This document shows, in pieces, positions 8,755 through 17,434 of a stretch of 64,000 nt of DNA (positions are counted from its first letter, which is position 1; each line of letters starts with the position of its first letter). A model generated the notes under the pieces. It saw nothing but the letters and a program-made list of their open reading frames with translations. It made no database searches and was not told the origin of the DNA. The stretch spans positions 102,124 to 166,123 of the forward strand of contig NZ_JAJNKB010000010.1 in NCBI RefSeq assembly GCF_021533195.1, given 5' to 3'. This stretch comes from Portibacter marinus (lineage in GTDB: Bacteria; Bacteroidota; Bacteroidia; Chitinophagales; Saprospiraceae). A program made the position numbers and the translations under genes.

Positions 8755-9878
8755 CAAACAATAATTATTACATCGCCATTATGGCCGGAGGGATTGGATC
8801 CAGATTTTGGCCTGCATCCACTGTAGATCATCCAAAGCAATTCCTGGATATTCTAGGAGTAGGAAAATCATTGATCCGACTGACATTTGAGCGCTGCATT
8901 GAACTGGTTTCTGTGGAACAGATTTTGATTGTGACCAATATTCGGTATAAATCGCTGGTGAAAAAACATTTGCCTGAGCTGCCTGAGCAAAACATCTTAT
9001 GTGAGCCATCAATGAATAATACCGCACCTTGTGTTGCTTATACTGCACTTCATATTAAAGCGATAAATCCCGATGCGGTATTTGCGGTATTACCGTCTGA
9101 CCATGTGATCTTGAAGGAGACCGAATATCTGAAGAAGTTGAGTGCCGCTTTTGAGTTTGCTGCTGCCCATGAAGCCATTGTGACACTAGGCATTCAGCCG
9201 ACCAGGCCGGATACTGGTTACGGTTATATCGAAACGAACAAAAGCTCGAAGCTCGATCTTGATGGTAAGCACTTAGAACGCTCAGCTCCCCCACAGGCAG
9301 CCTCTCAGCTCTCTGATCAAAATACTCCTCTTCCAGTTCAATCTTTCCGTGAGAAACCTGATCGCAAAACTGCACAACAGTACCTGGCGGCTGGAAACTA
9401 CTATTGGAATGCTGGCATGTTTGTATGGAGTTTGAAGACTATTTTAAACGCCTACGAAAAATATGCAGCAGATATCTTGAAAACACTTTGTGAAGAAGAA
9501 CAAAAGTTTGGAACCGCAGATGAGCAAGATTACATTGACGAAGTCTACCCTAAGACTTCTAAAATTTCAGTGGACTATGCCATTTTGGAAAAGGCTACCA
9601 ATACCTATGTCATTCCTTCTGACATTGGCTGGAGTGACTTGGGAACCTGGAATAGCCTTCATGCATATTTAGAAAAGGATGAAAACGGAAATGTGATTCA
9701 AGCTCGTAAATATCATGTCACAGAAACTAAAAATACCTTTATTAGGGCTCAAAACGAACGAGTCGTGGTTTTAAAGGGTTTGGATGACTTTATCGTAGTA
9801 GACGAACCTGGAGCACTTTTGATTTATCCGAAAAAGGGTGAGCAAGAGATCAAAGCAGTAGTAAAGAAGCTAAAATAA
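8751..9878 (+). CDS. manC: Mannose-1-phosphate guanylyltransferase
   Basis: A 375-residue single-domain GDP-mannose pyrophosphorylase. The signature MAGGIGSRFWPAS binds GTP, followed by the HPKQFLD block; FREKPD, YYWNAGMFVW and the late DIGWSDLGTW motif are all present. It makes GDP-mannose, the precursor of mannose, fucose, rhamnose and related residues in surface glycans. No C-terminal isomerase domain is present, unlike bifunctional enzymes. The start is GTG in a 4-base overlap with the mutarotase gene. GDP-mannose is also the precursor of GDP-fucose, which the fucosyltransferase encoded at 17.4-18.3 kb would need; the dehydratase and fucose synthase genes are not in this window. Confidence 0.93.
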   Translation: MTNNNYYIAIMAGGIGSRFWPASTVDHPKQFLDILGVGKSLIRLTFERCIELVSVEQILIVTNIRYKSLVKKHLPELPEQNILCEPSMNNTAPCVAYTALHIKAINPDAVFAVLPSDHVILKETEYLKKLSAAFEFAAAHEAIVTLGIQPTRPDTGYGYIETNKSSKLDLDGKHLERSAPPQAASQLSDQNTPLPVQSFREKPDRKTAQQYLAAGNYYWNAGMFVWSLKTILNAYEKYAADILKTLCEEEQKFGTADEQDYIDEVYPKTSKISVDYAILEKATNTYVIPSDIGWSDLGTWNSLHAYLEKDENGNVIQARKYHVTETKNTFIRAQNERVVVLKGLDDFIVVDEPGALLIYPKKGEQEIKAVVKKLK

Positions 9879-9883
9879 AAATG

Positions 9884-9903
9884 GTAAAGTCTTTGTACTT
9901 TAC
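9884..9903. other. Perfect 7-bp inverted repeat between manC and glycosyltransferase
   Basis: GTAAAGT (9884-9890) and ACTTTAC (9897-9903) form a perfect 7-base-pair stem with a 6-base loop in the short gap after manC. There is no run of T after it, so it does not look like a classic terminator. It could be an attenuator, a protein-binding dyad or chance. Confidence 0.3.
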
Positions 9904-9909
9904 AAAAGA

Positions 9910-11082
9910 TTGAAAAACAAGAGAAAAATAATACTGGTCTCCAATACTTCATGGAGTCTTTACAATTTCAGATTAGGGCTAATCCGTGCCTTGACCAGAA
10001 AAGGTTTTGATATAACTGTGGTAGCGCCACGAGACAGATTTACTTCTAAACTTATTTCCGAGGGTATCACTTACAGAGAAATATTCATCAAAAATTATAG
10101 TATTAATCCCATCGACGATCTGAAAATTATATTCCAATTGTCGAAAATATACAGAACTATTCGTCCTCAACTCATTTTTCATTATACAATCAAACCAAAT
10201 ATCTACGGGAGCATCGCGGCCTTTTGGCATCGAATTCCTTCTATATCCATTACAACAGGATTAGGTCACTTATTTGAATTTAAGAATTTCATGATCAGGT
10301 GGATTACCGTTTTTCTTTATCGATTTGCTGCATACGTCAGCAAAGAGCTTTGGTTTTTAAATGAAAATGATCGGGATGTTTTTGTTTATAAGCGAATCGT
10401 TCGTTCCAAAAAAGCCAGAGTTCTAAAAAGTGAAGGCATTAATACTGAATGGTTTTCACCCAAAAAGAATAAAAGCTTTCAGGGTGTACAAAGATTTCTT
10501 TTTGCCGGTCGATTAATTTGGGATAAAGGAATACGTGAGTTTGTTGAAGCAGCTAAAATAGTTAGATCCAGACATCCGAGAACGAGATTTGAAATGATAG
10601 GATTTATAGATTCTTCAAATCCTAAGGCTGTTAGCTACGATGAAATTGCAGAGTGGCAAAAGCAGAAAATAATTAGATATCTAGGAGAAACTTCAGATAT
10701 CAGGCCAGTCCTGCAAAGAGCCTCATGCTTAGTATTCCCTTCGTTTTACAGGGAGGGCATTTCAAGAATTTTAATGGAGGCCGCCGCAATGGAAACTCCA
10801 ATTATTACAACCGATAATGTAGGCTGCAGAGATCTTGTAGATGATGGAGTTAATGGTTTTATTACTAAACCGAAGAGTGTAGAAGATCTAGTCCATAAAA
10901 TTGAGCTGTTCTTAGCGCTTTCAGAAGAGGATAAAATTGTGATGGGTAAGCTTGGGAGAAAAAAAATGATCAGACAATATGATGAAAGTCTTATCATCAA
11001 TGAATATATGGAGGTCATTCATTCTTTTCTCCCAAACCAACCTAAATCAGAATCCCAATCTAAAAACTATAGGCTACATTAG
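9910..11082 (+). CDS. GT4-family glycosyltransferase (PglA-like)
   Basis: A 390-residue retaining GT-B glycosyltransferase. The N-terminal stretch SNTSWSLYNFRLGLI and the ITTGLGHLFE segment are typical of the PglA/WbpX-like group that transfers hexosamines to lipid-linked intermediates. The C-terminal domain has FAGRLIWDKGI and the E-x7-E motif (REGISRILMEAAAMETPI). The start is TTG at 9910, directly after a small inverted repeat. Its 3' end overlaps the convergent TonB receptor gene by 23 bases. It may continue the manC unit and use a sugar nucleotide made from GDP-mannose or another precursor; donor and acceptor are not predictable. Confidence 0.83.
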   Translation: MKNKRKIILVSNTSWSLYNFRLGLIRALTRKGFDITVVAPRDRFTSKLISEGITYREIFIKNYSINPIDDLKIIFQLSKIYRTIRPQLIFHYTIKPNIYGSIAAFWHRIPSISITTGLGHLFEFKNFMIRWITVFLYRFAAYVSKELWFLNENDRDVFVYKRIVRSKKARVLKSEGINTEWFSPKKNKSFQGVQRFLFAGRLIWDKGIREFVEAAKIVRSRHPRTRFEMIGFIDSSNPKAVSYDEIAEWQKQKIIRYLGETSDIRPVLQRASCLVFPSFYREGISRILMEAAAMETPIITTDNVGCRDLVDDGVNGFITKPKSVEDLVHKIELFLALSEEDKIVMGKLGRKKMIRQYDESLIINEYMEVIHSFLPNQPKSESQSKNYRLH

Positions 11083-13285
11083 CTCTGAAGAAAAATGGAG
11101 CACCTGGAGTAAAGTGTAATTCCTCCACAGGTACACTTTCATTTCTCAGCCTTGATTCTGTGGCAAACTGTGCTTCATTCCATTCAGTATTAAACAGGTT
11201 TTCTATGTTAAAACCCAAAGTAACCTGACCAATCCGATAGCTCATATTCAAATCCATGACTAAATAACCTAATGCTGTTATCGAAAAGTCTTCATTTGCA
11301 GGCCTATCACTGATATATCGATATTGCAGCCCTCCTTGCAGCCCGTTAAATGATTTGTAGTTGAGCCCTCCAGTTGCCGTAAATGAGGGCGCAAGAGGAA
11401 TATAATTTTCTCCTTCGGCTTCTACAGACCGAGCATGGGTATAGGTAATATCTGAATTAAAGAAAACTTCATCCACAATCTGGTATCTCATGCCAAATTC
11501 AATGCCTCTACGATTGGTTCTACCACTTGGCTCCACGATCCCTGCATCTCCTACGTATACAAATTCTTGTTCCAAAAATAAATACCAGAGAGCTGTATTG
11601 ATCCAAAGTCTTTTTATCGGTTTCCATGTAGTCCCCAAGTCGATCCCGTAGGCTGGAGGTAGTATTTCCAAACCATCTTTAACAACAACAGCTCTAGTAT
11701 CATTCGAGTGAAAACCTATTCCAGATTTCAGGTACAATTGAAGCGTAGGTCCAGGATTATAGATCACATTTAATTTAGGAGAAACTATTGCATTAGAGGC
11801 TTTTTCAGAGCTATATGCCGTACTGAGACGGTCTACATAATGACTATTAAAATAATCAAATCGAAGTCCTGGATTAATCATAAATGGTCCAAAGTCAAAT
11901 TCCGCATTGGCAAAGGAATAAAAGTTGGTTTCATTTACATCTCCGAAAGCGACCCTCTCCCTCAATGTCTTCCTATTTATCGTCCACGATAATTCGTTAT
12001 CATCTATATCATCATGTCTAACTCCCACCCCAAAATTGAGTTCAATGTCACCAAAACTATTGTCAATGGTCTGAAAAAGACTGGATTCTAATCCATATAT
12101 TTCTCTATCCTCATGTTGTCTGATTTGATCTCCGTTAACAGGGTCCTCCAGAAAAAATGTAAAGTTGGAAAACAGTTCAAAATCATACTTGACATAGTAT
12201 GACTTGGTTTTTACGAAACTGTTCATGCCAATAATTTTCGTATAATCCAATAAAACGTTGGTTCTCGCAGTATTCCCCCCTTCGGTATCGTCTACTGCTC
12301 CAAATCTTGATATCGTTCCGTTTTCAACCAGTCTTTGCGGAATTTGTCCAGAGGCATCCCATTTACTTTGGAACCGACTGAAAAGTAAAGAAAGCCTGTT
12401 TCCTGAATTGAAAGTTTGATTGTATTTCGCCATCACATTTAACCGGGAAAAATTCTGAGGACTTTCAAACGGACCATCACTCAACAAATACTCAGAGGCG
12501 ACATAAGCGTTCTTGTTTTTCTCTGAACCTAAAATATCGAACAATCCGAAAAATCTCGATGTGTTGAATTGACCATACTCTACACCAACTTTACTTTCAT
12601 CGATCTTATCCTTTGTTTTGAAAGCTACGTAACCAGCAGTATTAAAATTACCTTGATCAGCATAATATGGACCTTTTCCAAAATCAATTTGGTCAATGGT
12701 TTCAGGAATTACAAAATGCAGATCTGCATATCCCTGACCATGTGCATGTGACACCATATTTACAGGCATACCATCTACTGATAACGTAATATCAGTTCCA
12801 TGATCGATATCAAAGCCCCTCAAAAAAATCTGCTCTGCTTTTCCTCCACCTGCATGTTGGCCAATAAATAATCCTGGAACCTTTCTCAAAATTTCCTGAG
12901 AAGAACTAACTGGGTCAACGCTAAGGTCTATATTTGCTACCTGGTAAGGTGTTTTAACTGAATTAGATATATAAACCTGATCGAGCTCGAAATATTTAGG
13001 CTTCATCTTGATTTCTACTTCTCGCTCAAAATCCTCATCCGTGACGATGTGCTTAGCAGTGGCAAAACCTAAGTAGCTGAAATGAACTGTGTCTCCTACT
13101 TCTGCACCTTTTAAAATAAAATTTCCTGAAATATCAGAATGACTATGAATATTTTTTTCTGAAGTGAAAATGTAAGCTTCTACAATTGGTTCTCCAGATA
13201 CTGAATAAATACTTCCTGTAATATCTTGACTTATAACATTTAAAGAAATCACAGAAAGTATTACAAAAAGAATTGATTTTCTCAT
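11060..13285 (-). CDS. TonB-dependent outer-membrane receptor
   Basis: A 741-residue receptor: signal peptide (residues 1-19, ending NVISQ), a carboxypeptidase-regulatory-like domain (about 20-95, ITGSIYSVSGEPIVEAYIF), a plug domain (about 115-220, with VPGLFIGQHAGGGKAEQIFLRGFDIDHGTDI) and a 22-strand barrel ending in an aromatic residue (YSF). It is not a SusC-type receptor: no SusD neighbour and of short length. TonB receptors import siderophores, metals, cobalamin or sugars across the outer membrane. The upstream small histidine-rich gene, 31 bases away and on the same strand, suggests a metal substrate; plug residues HAHGQGYADLHF are also His-rich. The match to a metal is inference. Confidence 0.9.
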   Translation of the reverse strand: MRKSILFVILSVISLNVISQDITGSIYSVSGEPIVEAYIFTSEKNIHSHSDISGNFILKGAEVGDTVHFSYLGFATAKHIVTDEDFEREVEIKMKPKYFELDQVYISNSVKTPYQVANIDLSVDPVSSSQEILRKVPGLFIGQHAGGGKAEQIFLRGFDIDHGTDITLSVDGMPVNMVSHAHGQGYADLHFVIPETIDQIDFGKGPYYADQGNFNTAGYVAFKTKDKIDESKVGVEYGQFNTSRFFGLFDILGSEKNKNAYVASEYLLSDGPFESPQNFSRLNVMAKYNQTFNSGNRLSLLFSRFQSKWDASGQIPQRLVENGTISRFGAVDDTEGGNTARTNVLLDYTKIIGMNSFVKTKSYYVKYDFELFSNFTFFLEDPVNGDQIRQHEDREIYGLESSLFQTIDNSFGDIELNFGVGVRHDDIDDNELSWTINRKTLRERVAFGDVNETNFYSFANAEFDFGPFMINPGLRFDYFNSHYVDRLSTAYSSEKASNAIVSPKLNVIYNPGPTLQLYLKSGIGFHSNDTRAVVVKDGLEILPPAYGIDLGTTWKPIKRLWINTALWYLFLEQEFVYVGDAGIVEPSGRTNRRGIEFGMRYQIVDEVFFNSDITYTHARSVEAEGENYIPLAPSFTATGGLNYKSFNGLQGGLQYRYISDRPANEDFSITALGYLVMDLNMSYRIGQVTLGFNIENLFNTEWNEAQFATESRLRNESVPVEELHFTPGAPFFFRANVAYSF

Positions 13286-13316
13286 GTTTGTAAACTTTAG
13301 AATGAATAATATTTTT

Positions 13317-13727
13317 TCAGACTAAAGCAGGATTTGGAGGTGGTAACAGAACTTCTCTATGAAAAATAGAGAAAATCTTTTGATAAAAAAAGCAATGCTC
13401 AGTAAATACCCGTTGAATAATATCGACATTGCAATCTGATTTAAAAATCTTATTATTCTTGATTGTCAAATCTGTATTTACATGTTTGTTTTTAGACTCT
13501 TTATCATTATCAGATTGCTTTAATATCTTATGCGAGTGCCCAACTTCATTGCTATCGTGGTTGTGAAAGTGGTATTCCCCTAAAATAATATCATCTGCAT
13601 GGCTTGTTAGATGGTACAATTCAATTGTAACCGGAGAAAATGTAGCAAAAAACATGACCGCTATCAAAATATAAGCAAGAACTTTCTTTTCTTCGGATTC
13701 CATATAGGCTTTTGGACCATTAACCAT
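13317..13727 (-). CDS. Small histidine-rich membrane-anchored/exported protein
   Basis: A 136-residue protein of no family I recognise by name. Residues about 15-35 form a hydrophobic segment (ILIAVMFFATFSPVTIEL), followed by a His/Asp/Glu-rich stretch (GEYHFHNHDSNEVGHSH) that could bind zinc, nickel or copper, and a C-terminus rich in His, Cys, Phe and Pro. The second Met (13703, MESEEKK) is a likely alternative start. Similar short His-rich proteins precede metal-linked TonB receptors in other Bacteroidota. It lies 31 bases before the receptor and is probably co-transcribed with it, perhaps under a metal-responsive regulator; no operator was recognised. Confidence 0.65.
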   Translation of the reverse strand: MVNGPKAYMESEEKKVLAYILIAVMFFATFSPVTIELYHLTSHADDIILGEYHFHNHDSNEVGHSHKILKQSDNDKESKNKHVNTDLTIKNNKIFKSDCNVDIIQRVFTEHCFFYQKIFSIFHREVLLPPPNPALV

Positions 13728-13865
13728 TAATTAAAGATATAAAATATATATTGGCAAAACTTGTTCATTTATTGTAAAGAAACTATAACCTAAATACGAA
13801 GGGTATATCAATGAAAGTTTTCTAAAGGAAACAATTTTAATGCTCTATCATCATTAAATAATAAA

Positions 13866-16028
13866 ATGTCGAAAGCTGTATTCTTATTTCCGATAATTAT
13901 TCTCTGCTCTCAGTTACACTCACAAAACATTTTCGATACCCATCGATCAGTCAAGATGTACGCTGAAGTAGTGGCTGATACAGCTTTGCAAATTAATTGG
14001 ATACATGATCCTGAAGGATTTCGATATGAACTTTACAGAAAAACGTTGGATGATCAATCGTGGGGAGAACCTTTGATGGTGAGCGACGGTAGTGAAACCT
14101 CTTATTTAGACCAGCTTGTGCCTATTAACCAAATTATAGAATACAGAGTCATAAAATTTGTTGACACGTTAGTGGGATATGGATATCTATACTCTGGTAT
14201 TGAATATCCAATTTCGCCATCCATTAGTCCTGTCTTGCTTGTGATCGAAGAAAAAACAATGGCAAATATTAGTGATGTGATCCGTGGATTTGTAGACGCT
14301 CTTGAAGCAGATGGATTTTATACAGAATCGATAGTAGTTAAAAATAGCGCCTCTGCCATAGCAGTTAAGGAGTCTATTTTAGAAACCGCTAAATCAATGT
14401 CAAAAATTCATTCCATCATTCTATTAGGTGATGTGCCTGTTCCACACTCAGGTAATATAAATCCCGATGCTCACACTGATCATAAAGGTGCATGGCCAGC
14501 TGATTTGTACTACGGAGATTTGGATGGTATGTGGACCGACACGTTGGTAAGTAATACCAGCTCTGAAAATGATAGAAACCATAATGTTCCAGGTGACGGT
14601 CGATTTGATCAGTCCTACATTCCGAGTGACATAGAAATAGCTGTTGGACGCATAGACTTTTCTGAATTGGATGTATTTGAAAAAAATGAATATGAACTCC
14701 TTGAAGACTACATACTCAAAAATATCAAATACAGGAAAGGTGAATATCAGCCTAGAAGGAAAGCAATAGTAAAAAACACAAACCCATGGAATGGTGGACT
14801 TGGTCAAAACGGCATTAGAAATTTTAGTGCTCTGGTATCACTCGATAGTATTGTTTATCAGGAATGGAATGATGCGTTTACAAATTCTTATCTCTGGTAT
14901 TATGGTGGCGCAAGTGGCTCTTATACGAGCGGCACAGGTCTGGGAAACAGTTCCACTTATGCAGAAAAGGACTTTTTGGTGACCTTTACTGGTTTTTTTG
15001 GATCCTATTTCGGAGATTATGATTACCCAAATAATTTCCTGCGATCAATATTAGCCTCTGGTGACGTACTTGCAACCAACTATACTGGTGCTCCAAATTG
15101 GCATTTCCATCCAATGGCTATGGGATTTCCTCTAGGTTATATTACCAGGCTTTCTCAAAACAACTCATCTATCTATGAAGCTGGTTATTTTCCAAGGTCC
15201 ATACACAGCAACCTTCTTGGTGACCCTACCTTGAAATCATTTGTTTCTGTTCCTCCTCGCAATTTAGAATATTCTCAAGATGGGGGTATAATCAGTATAA
15301 ATTGGGAACCTCCTTTCAATGAAGATGTATTGGGTTACTTCATATATAGAAAGGGCGATTATGAAAAAAAATACACCCTCATAAATGATCATCCCATTTC
15401 CTCAAACAGTTTTATGGATTCATGTGTATACTTAGACGATTTAAATGTCTCCTATCTAATAAGAAGTGTAGATCTTGTTACATCTCCCAGCGGGACTTTT
15501 CGAAATCTAAGCAGTGGAGCCCATATTTTTATCGATACCGTCCAACCCTATAATGTAAAAGCCGATTTTTCCTATACTTTGAACGACAACATTTTACACC
15601 TTATTAATTCATCACAAAACGCTGATCAAATTACATGGACACTACCAGACGGAAGCACCTCGACACAAGATGAAATCTTTATTCCTTATGATTCTTCTAT
15701 GGAATTTGAGGTCACATTGGAAGCTTCGAATTTATGTCATGCTAATACAAAAACTGAAAAAATTGTTCTTTCTAGTTCAGATGAAATTGATAGAAAAGAT
15801 ACTGCCTTTTTGTATCCAAATCCTGTCCAAAAGGGTGGCACAATAACAACAATTGAATACTTCAAGGAATATCAATTAGAAAGTTCATCGGGGAATCTTG
15901 TAGATCAAAAAGTGTTCGAAACGCCAAATAATCAGATCATTTTAAATAATCAGATATCAGCGGGCACCTATATTTTGACAATTGTTACAAAAAAAGGCGC
16001 TCAAAAATATACGCTAATCATCCTATAA
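13866..16028 (+). CDS. C25 (gingipain)-like secreted protein with C-terminal T9SS sorting-type domain; peptidase dyad apparently absent
   Basis: A 720-residue exported protein: signal peptide to about residue 19 (LHSQ), a fibronectin-like part (about 30-115), a C25-peptidase-like region (about 120-460: LLGDVPVP at 187-194, LYYGDLDG at 214-221, DIEIAVGRI at 255-263), further Ig/fibronectin-like domains, and a C-terminal sorting-type domain from about 645 (AFLYPNPV ... SAGTYILTIVT). Where gingipains have GH and C active-site segments, this protein has WYYGGASGSYTS (344-355) and FTGFFGSYFGDYD (374-386), with no His or Cys. It is likely exported by T9SS and cell-surface bound; enzymatic activity is doubtful. 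It is divergent from the His-rich gene. Confidence 0.75.
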   Translation: MSKAVFLFPIIILCSQLHSQNIFDTHRSVKMYAEVVADTALQINWIHDPEGFRYELYRKTLDDQSWGEPLMVSDGSETSYLDQLVPINQIIEYRVIKFVDTLVGYGYLYSGIEYPISPSISPVLLVIEEKTMANISDVIRGFVDALEADGFYTESIVVKNSASAIAVKESILETAKSMSKIHSIILLGDVPVPHSGNINPDAHTDHKGAWPADLYYGDLDGMWTDTLVSNTSSENDRNHNVPGDGRFDQSYIPSDIEIAVGRIDFSELDVFEKNEYELLEDYILKNIKYRKGEYQPRRKAIVKNTNPWNGGLGQNGIRNFSALVSLDSIVYQEWNDAFTNSYLWYYGGASGSYTSGTGLGNSSTYAEKDFLVTFTGFFGSYFGDYDYPNNFLRSILASGDVLATNYTGAPNWHFHPMAMGFPLGYITRLSQNNSSIYEAGYFPRSIHSNLLGDPTLKSFVSVPPRNLEYSQDGGIISINWEPPFNEDVLGYFIYRKGDYEKKYTLINDHPISSNSFMDSCVYLDDLNVSYLIRSVDLVTSPSGTFRNLSSGAHIFIDTVQPYNVKADFSYTLNDNILHLINSSQNADQITWTLPDGSTSTQDEIFIPYDSSMEFEVTLEASNLCHANTKTEKIVLSSSDEIDRKDTAFLYPNPVQKGGTITTIEYFKEYQLESSSGNLVDQKVFETPNNQIILNNQISAGTYILTIVTKKGAQKYTLIIL

Positions 16029-16706
16029 TATTTTCCAATTCTCCCATAGAAAAGGAAATTGATAGGTCGTGTAATGAGTCTTTTGTAGTTGACTTTGAAT
16101 CTCGTACATTCTTTTTTTCGCATTAGGCATAAAGTGATGAAATTGGACCTGTATTTGTTTAATTTTATTAATTAATCCAGAGCTGATCAAATATTCTAAG
16201 AGTTCATACTCCCCTCCTTCGATATTGATTTTCATCAAATCAACCTCATCTATTTTTCTTTGATCTATAAACTCAGAGATGCCCTTTAAGTTTGCAATTA
16301 TGGATTTATTTCCACATTTATAAACGGAGGTAGAATCTTTGTCTATCCCTAAAGAAATCTGCTGATCCTTCGGTGCCAAACCAAAACAGTAAACTTCTAT
16401 ATCTGGGTTTAATTCAAATCTTTCTTTAATCTGATTACAAAAGCTGGGATTGGGCTCGAAAACAAGCATTTTGCATCTATATCTACTATATATATCACTT
16501 GCCCATTGACCTTCGTAACCTCCCAAATCCAATACCAGGCTATTCTTACCAAGATCAGGGTAGGTGTAACGATAATTTCTGGACTTATTTTCTTCTTTCC
16601 ATTTTCTCAATATCTCCGTCCATTCTTTATCCTGGCGCTGCATAGCTTTACCAAGTTTCATTACTCTCTTACCAGAGGCAACCAGAACTCTACTTAAAAG
16701 TTTCAT
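16023..16706 (-). CDS. FkbM-family methyltransferase
   Basis: A 227-residue SAM-dependent methyltransferase. Motif I VLDLGGYEGQWASD, then FEPNPSF, and the family-defining MKINIEGGEYELLEYL near residues 157-172 identify the FkbM group, which O-methylates sugars and natural-product hydroxyls. It is the last of eight tightly packed minus-strand genes; its start overlaps the end of the sulfotransferase-like gene by 4 bases, and its 3' end meets the convergent C25-like gene. The context suggests that it modifies either the product of the NRPS operon or the sugars attached to it. A role in surface glycan methylation is the alternative. Confidence 0.8.
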   Translation of the reverse strand: MKLLSRVLVASGKRVMKLGKAMQRQDKEWTEILRKWKEENKSRNYRYTYPDLGKNSLVLDLGGYEGQWASDIYSRYRCKMLVFEPNPSFCNQIKERFELNPDIEVYCFGLAPKDQQISLGIDKDSTSVYKCGNKSIIANLKGISEFIDQRKIDEVDLMKINIEGGEYELLEYLISSGLINKIKQIQVQFHHFMPNAKKRMYEIQSQLQKTHYTTYQFPFLWENWKIL

Positions 16707-17434
16707 TTCTTTCGTCTATGTAAATATTGCTTAAATTTTCTAGCCAGCTCAATTTTAGAAATTAGATAGTGAAACAAAGTTCTTCTATAAATTTTATATC
16801 GAAATGGGAAGTAATGCGTTTGTTTCTCCAAAATTAAGGGTTTTGGAATGGCCTTTTGTTGCTCAATAAATGCTTCGTAGGATTGACAAAGCAAGTGAAC
16901 AGTTTTAGTAGTGGTATCCTCCAATTTAGACTTCCTTTCTCTTAAAGGAGGAAAGTCACTGATGAAATCGTTGGGGACTTGTAAGAAATTTTGGATAACT
17001 TCTAAATTTTCAAACAGCGTTTCGTATGAAAGAAAAAGTGATTGGTGTGCTTGAAATCTGGAAAACCAATTGGTAAAGTGATCTTGCAAATGAAGGATAT
17101 CTCTCTTTTTTTGGGCATATTCCTCAATGGTCATGTCTATATCCAAAACCGGATTGTCAGGAATGTATTTTCTGAGAAGCAAGCTTTGGGTAGTTTGATA
17201 CTTTCTCCTAAAAAGAGATAAGGTTGCTACCACTGGATCACCATAAATGTAAATCACTTTAAGATCAGGACAATTTAGGGGCGGCAAAAACATATGTTTG
17301 TATCCATCCGTATTATCTGGACAATTACATACGAGCCACTTTGAAAGTTCTTTTATCAATAAGGTTGTGCCTACCCCACCTGAAGATACAATCAGGCAAT
17401 CTAAATGTTTTCGTATGTATAGTGGGTTTTTCAA
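16703..17434 (-). CDS. Sulfotransferase-like P-loop protein
   Basis: A 243-residue protein with an N-terminal P-loop-like segment LIVSSGGVGTTLLIKEL (about residues 14-30) and a second strand with DLKVIYIYGDPVVATLSLFRRK (about 57-78), which resembles the 5'- and 3'-phosphosulfate binding parts of PAPS-dependent sulfotransferases. The LSYETLFENLEVIQNFLQVP segment also fits that fold. No stricter family could be assigned. It begins immediately after the fucosyltransferase stop and overlaps the FkbM gene by 4 bases, so it is part of the operon. It might sulfate a sugar or the peptide; the alternative is an unrelated P-loop enzyme. Confidence 0.6.
   Translation of the reverse strand: MKNPLYIRKHLDCLIVSSGGVGTTLLIKELSKWLVCNCPDNTDGYKHMFLPPLNCPDLKVIYIYGDPVVATLSLFRRKYQTTQSLLLRKYIPDNPVLDIDMTIEEYAQKKRDILHLQDHFTNWFSRFQAHQSLFLSYETLFENLEVIQNFLQVPNDFISDFPPLRERKSKLEDTTTKTVHLLCQSYEAFIEQQKAIPKPLILEKQTHYFPFRYKIYRRTLFHYLISKIELARKFKQYLHRRKK

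Noticed and set aside
8496..9375. Minus-strand frames (114 and 106 codons) across the mutarotase and manC genes
   Set aside because: Both are antisense shadows of well-conserved genes.
13728..13865. Promoter with the Bacteroidota consensus TAnnTTTG between the His-rich and C25-like genes
   Set aside because: No full match on either strand was found, so no site is claimed.
14448..14982. Frames overlapping the C25-like gene on both strands
   Set aside because: The long plus-strand frame has clear domain structure; the others have none.
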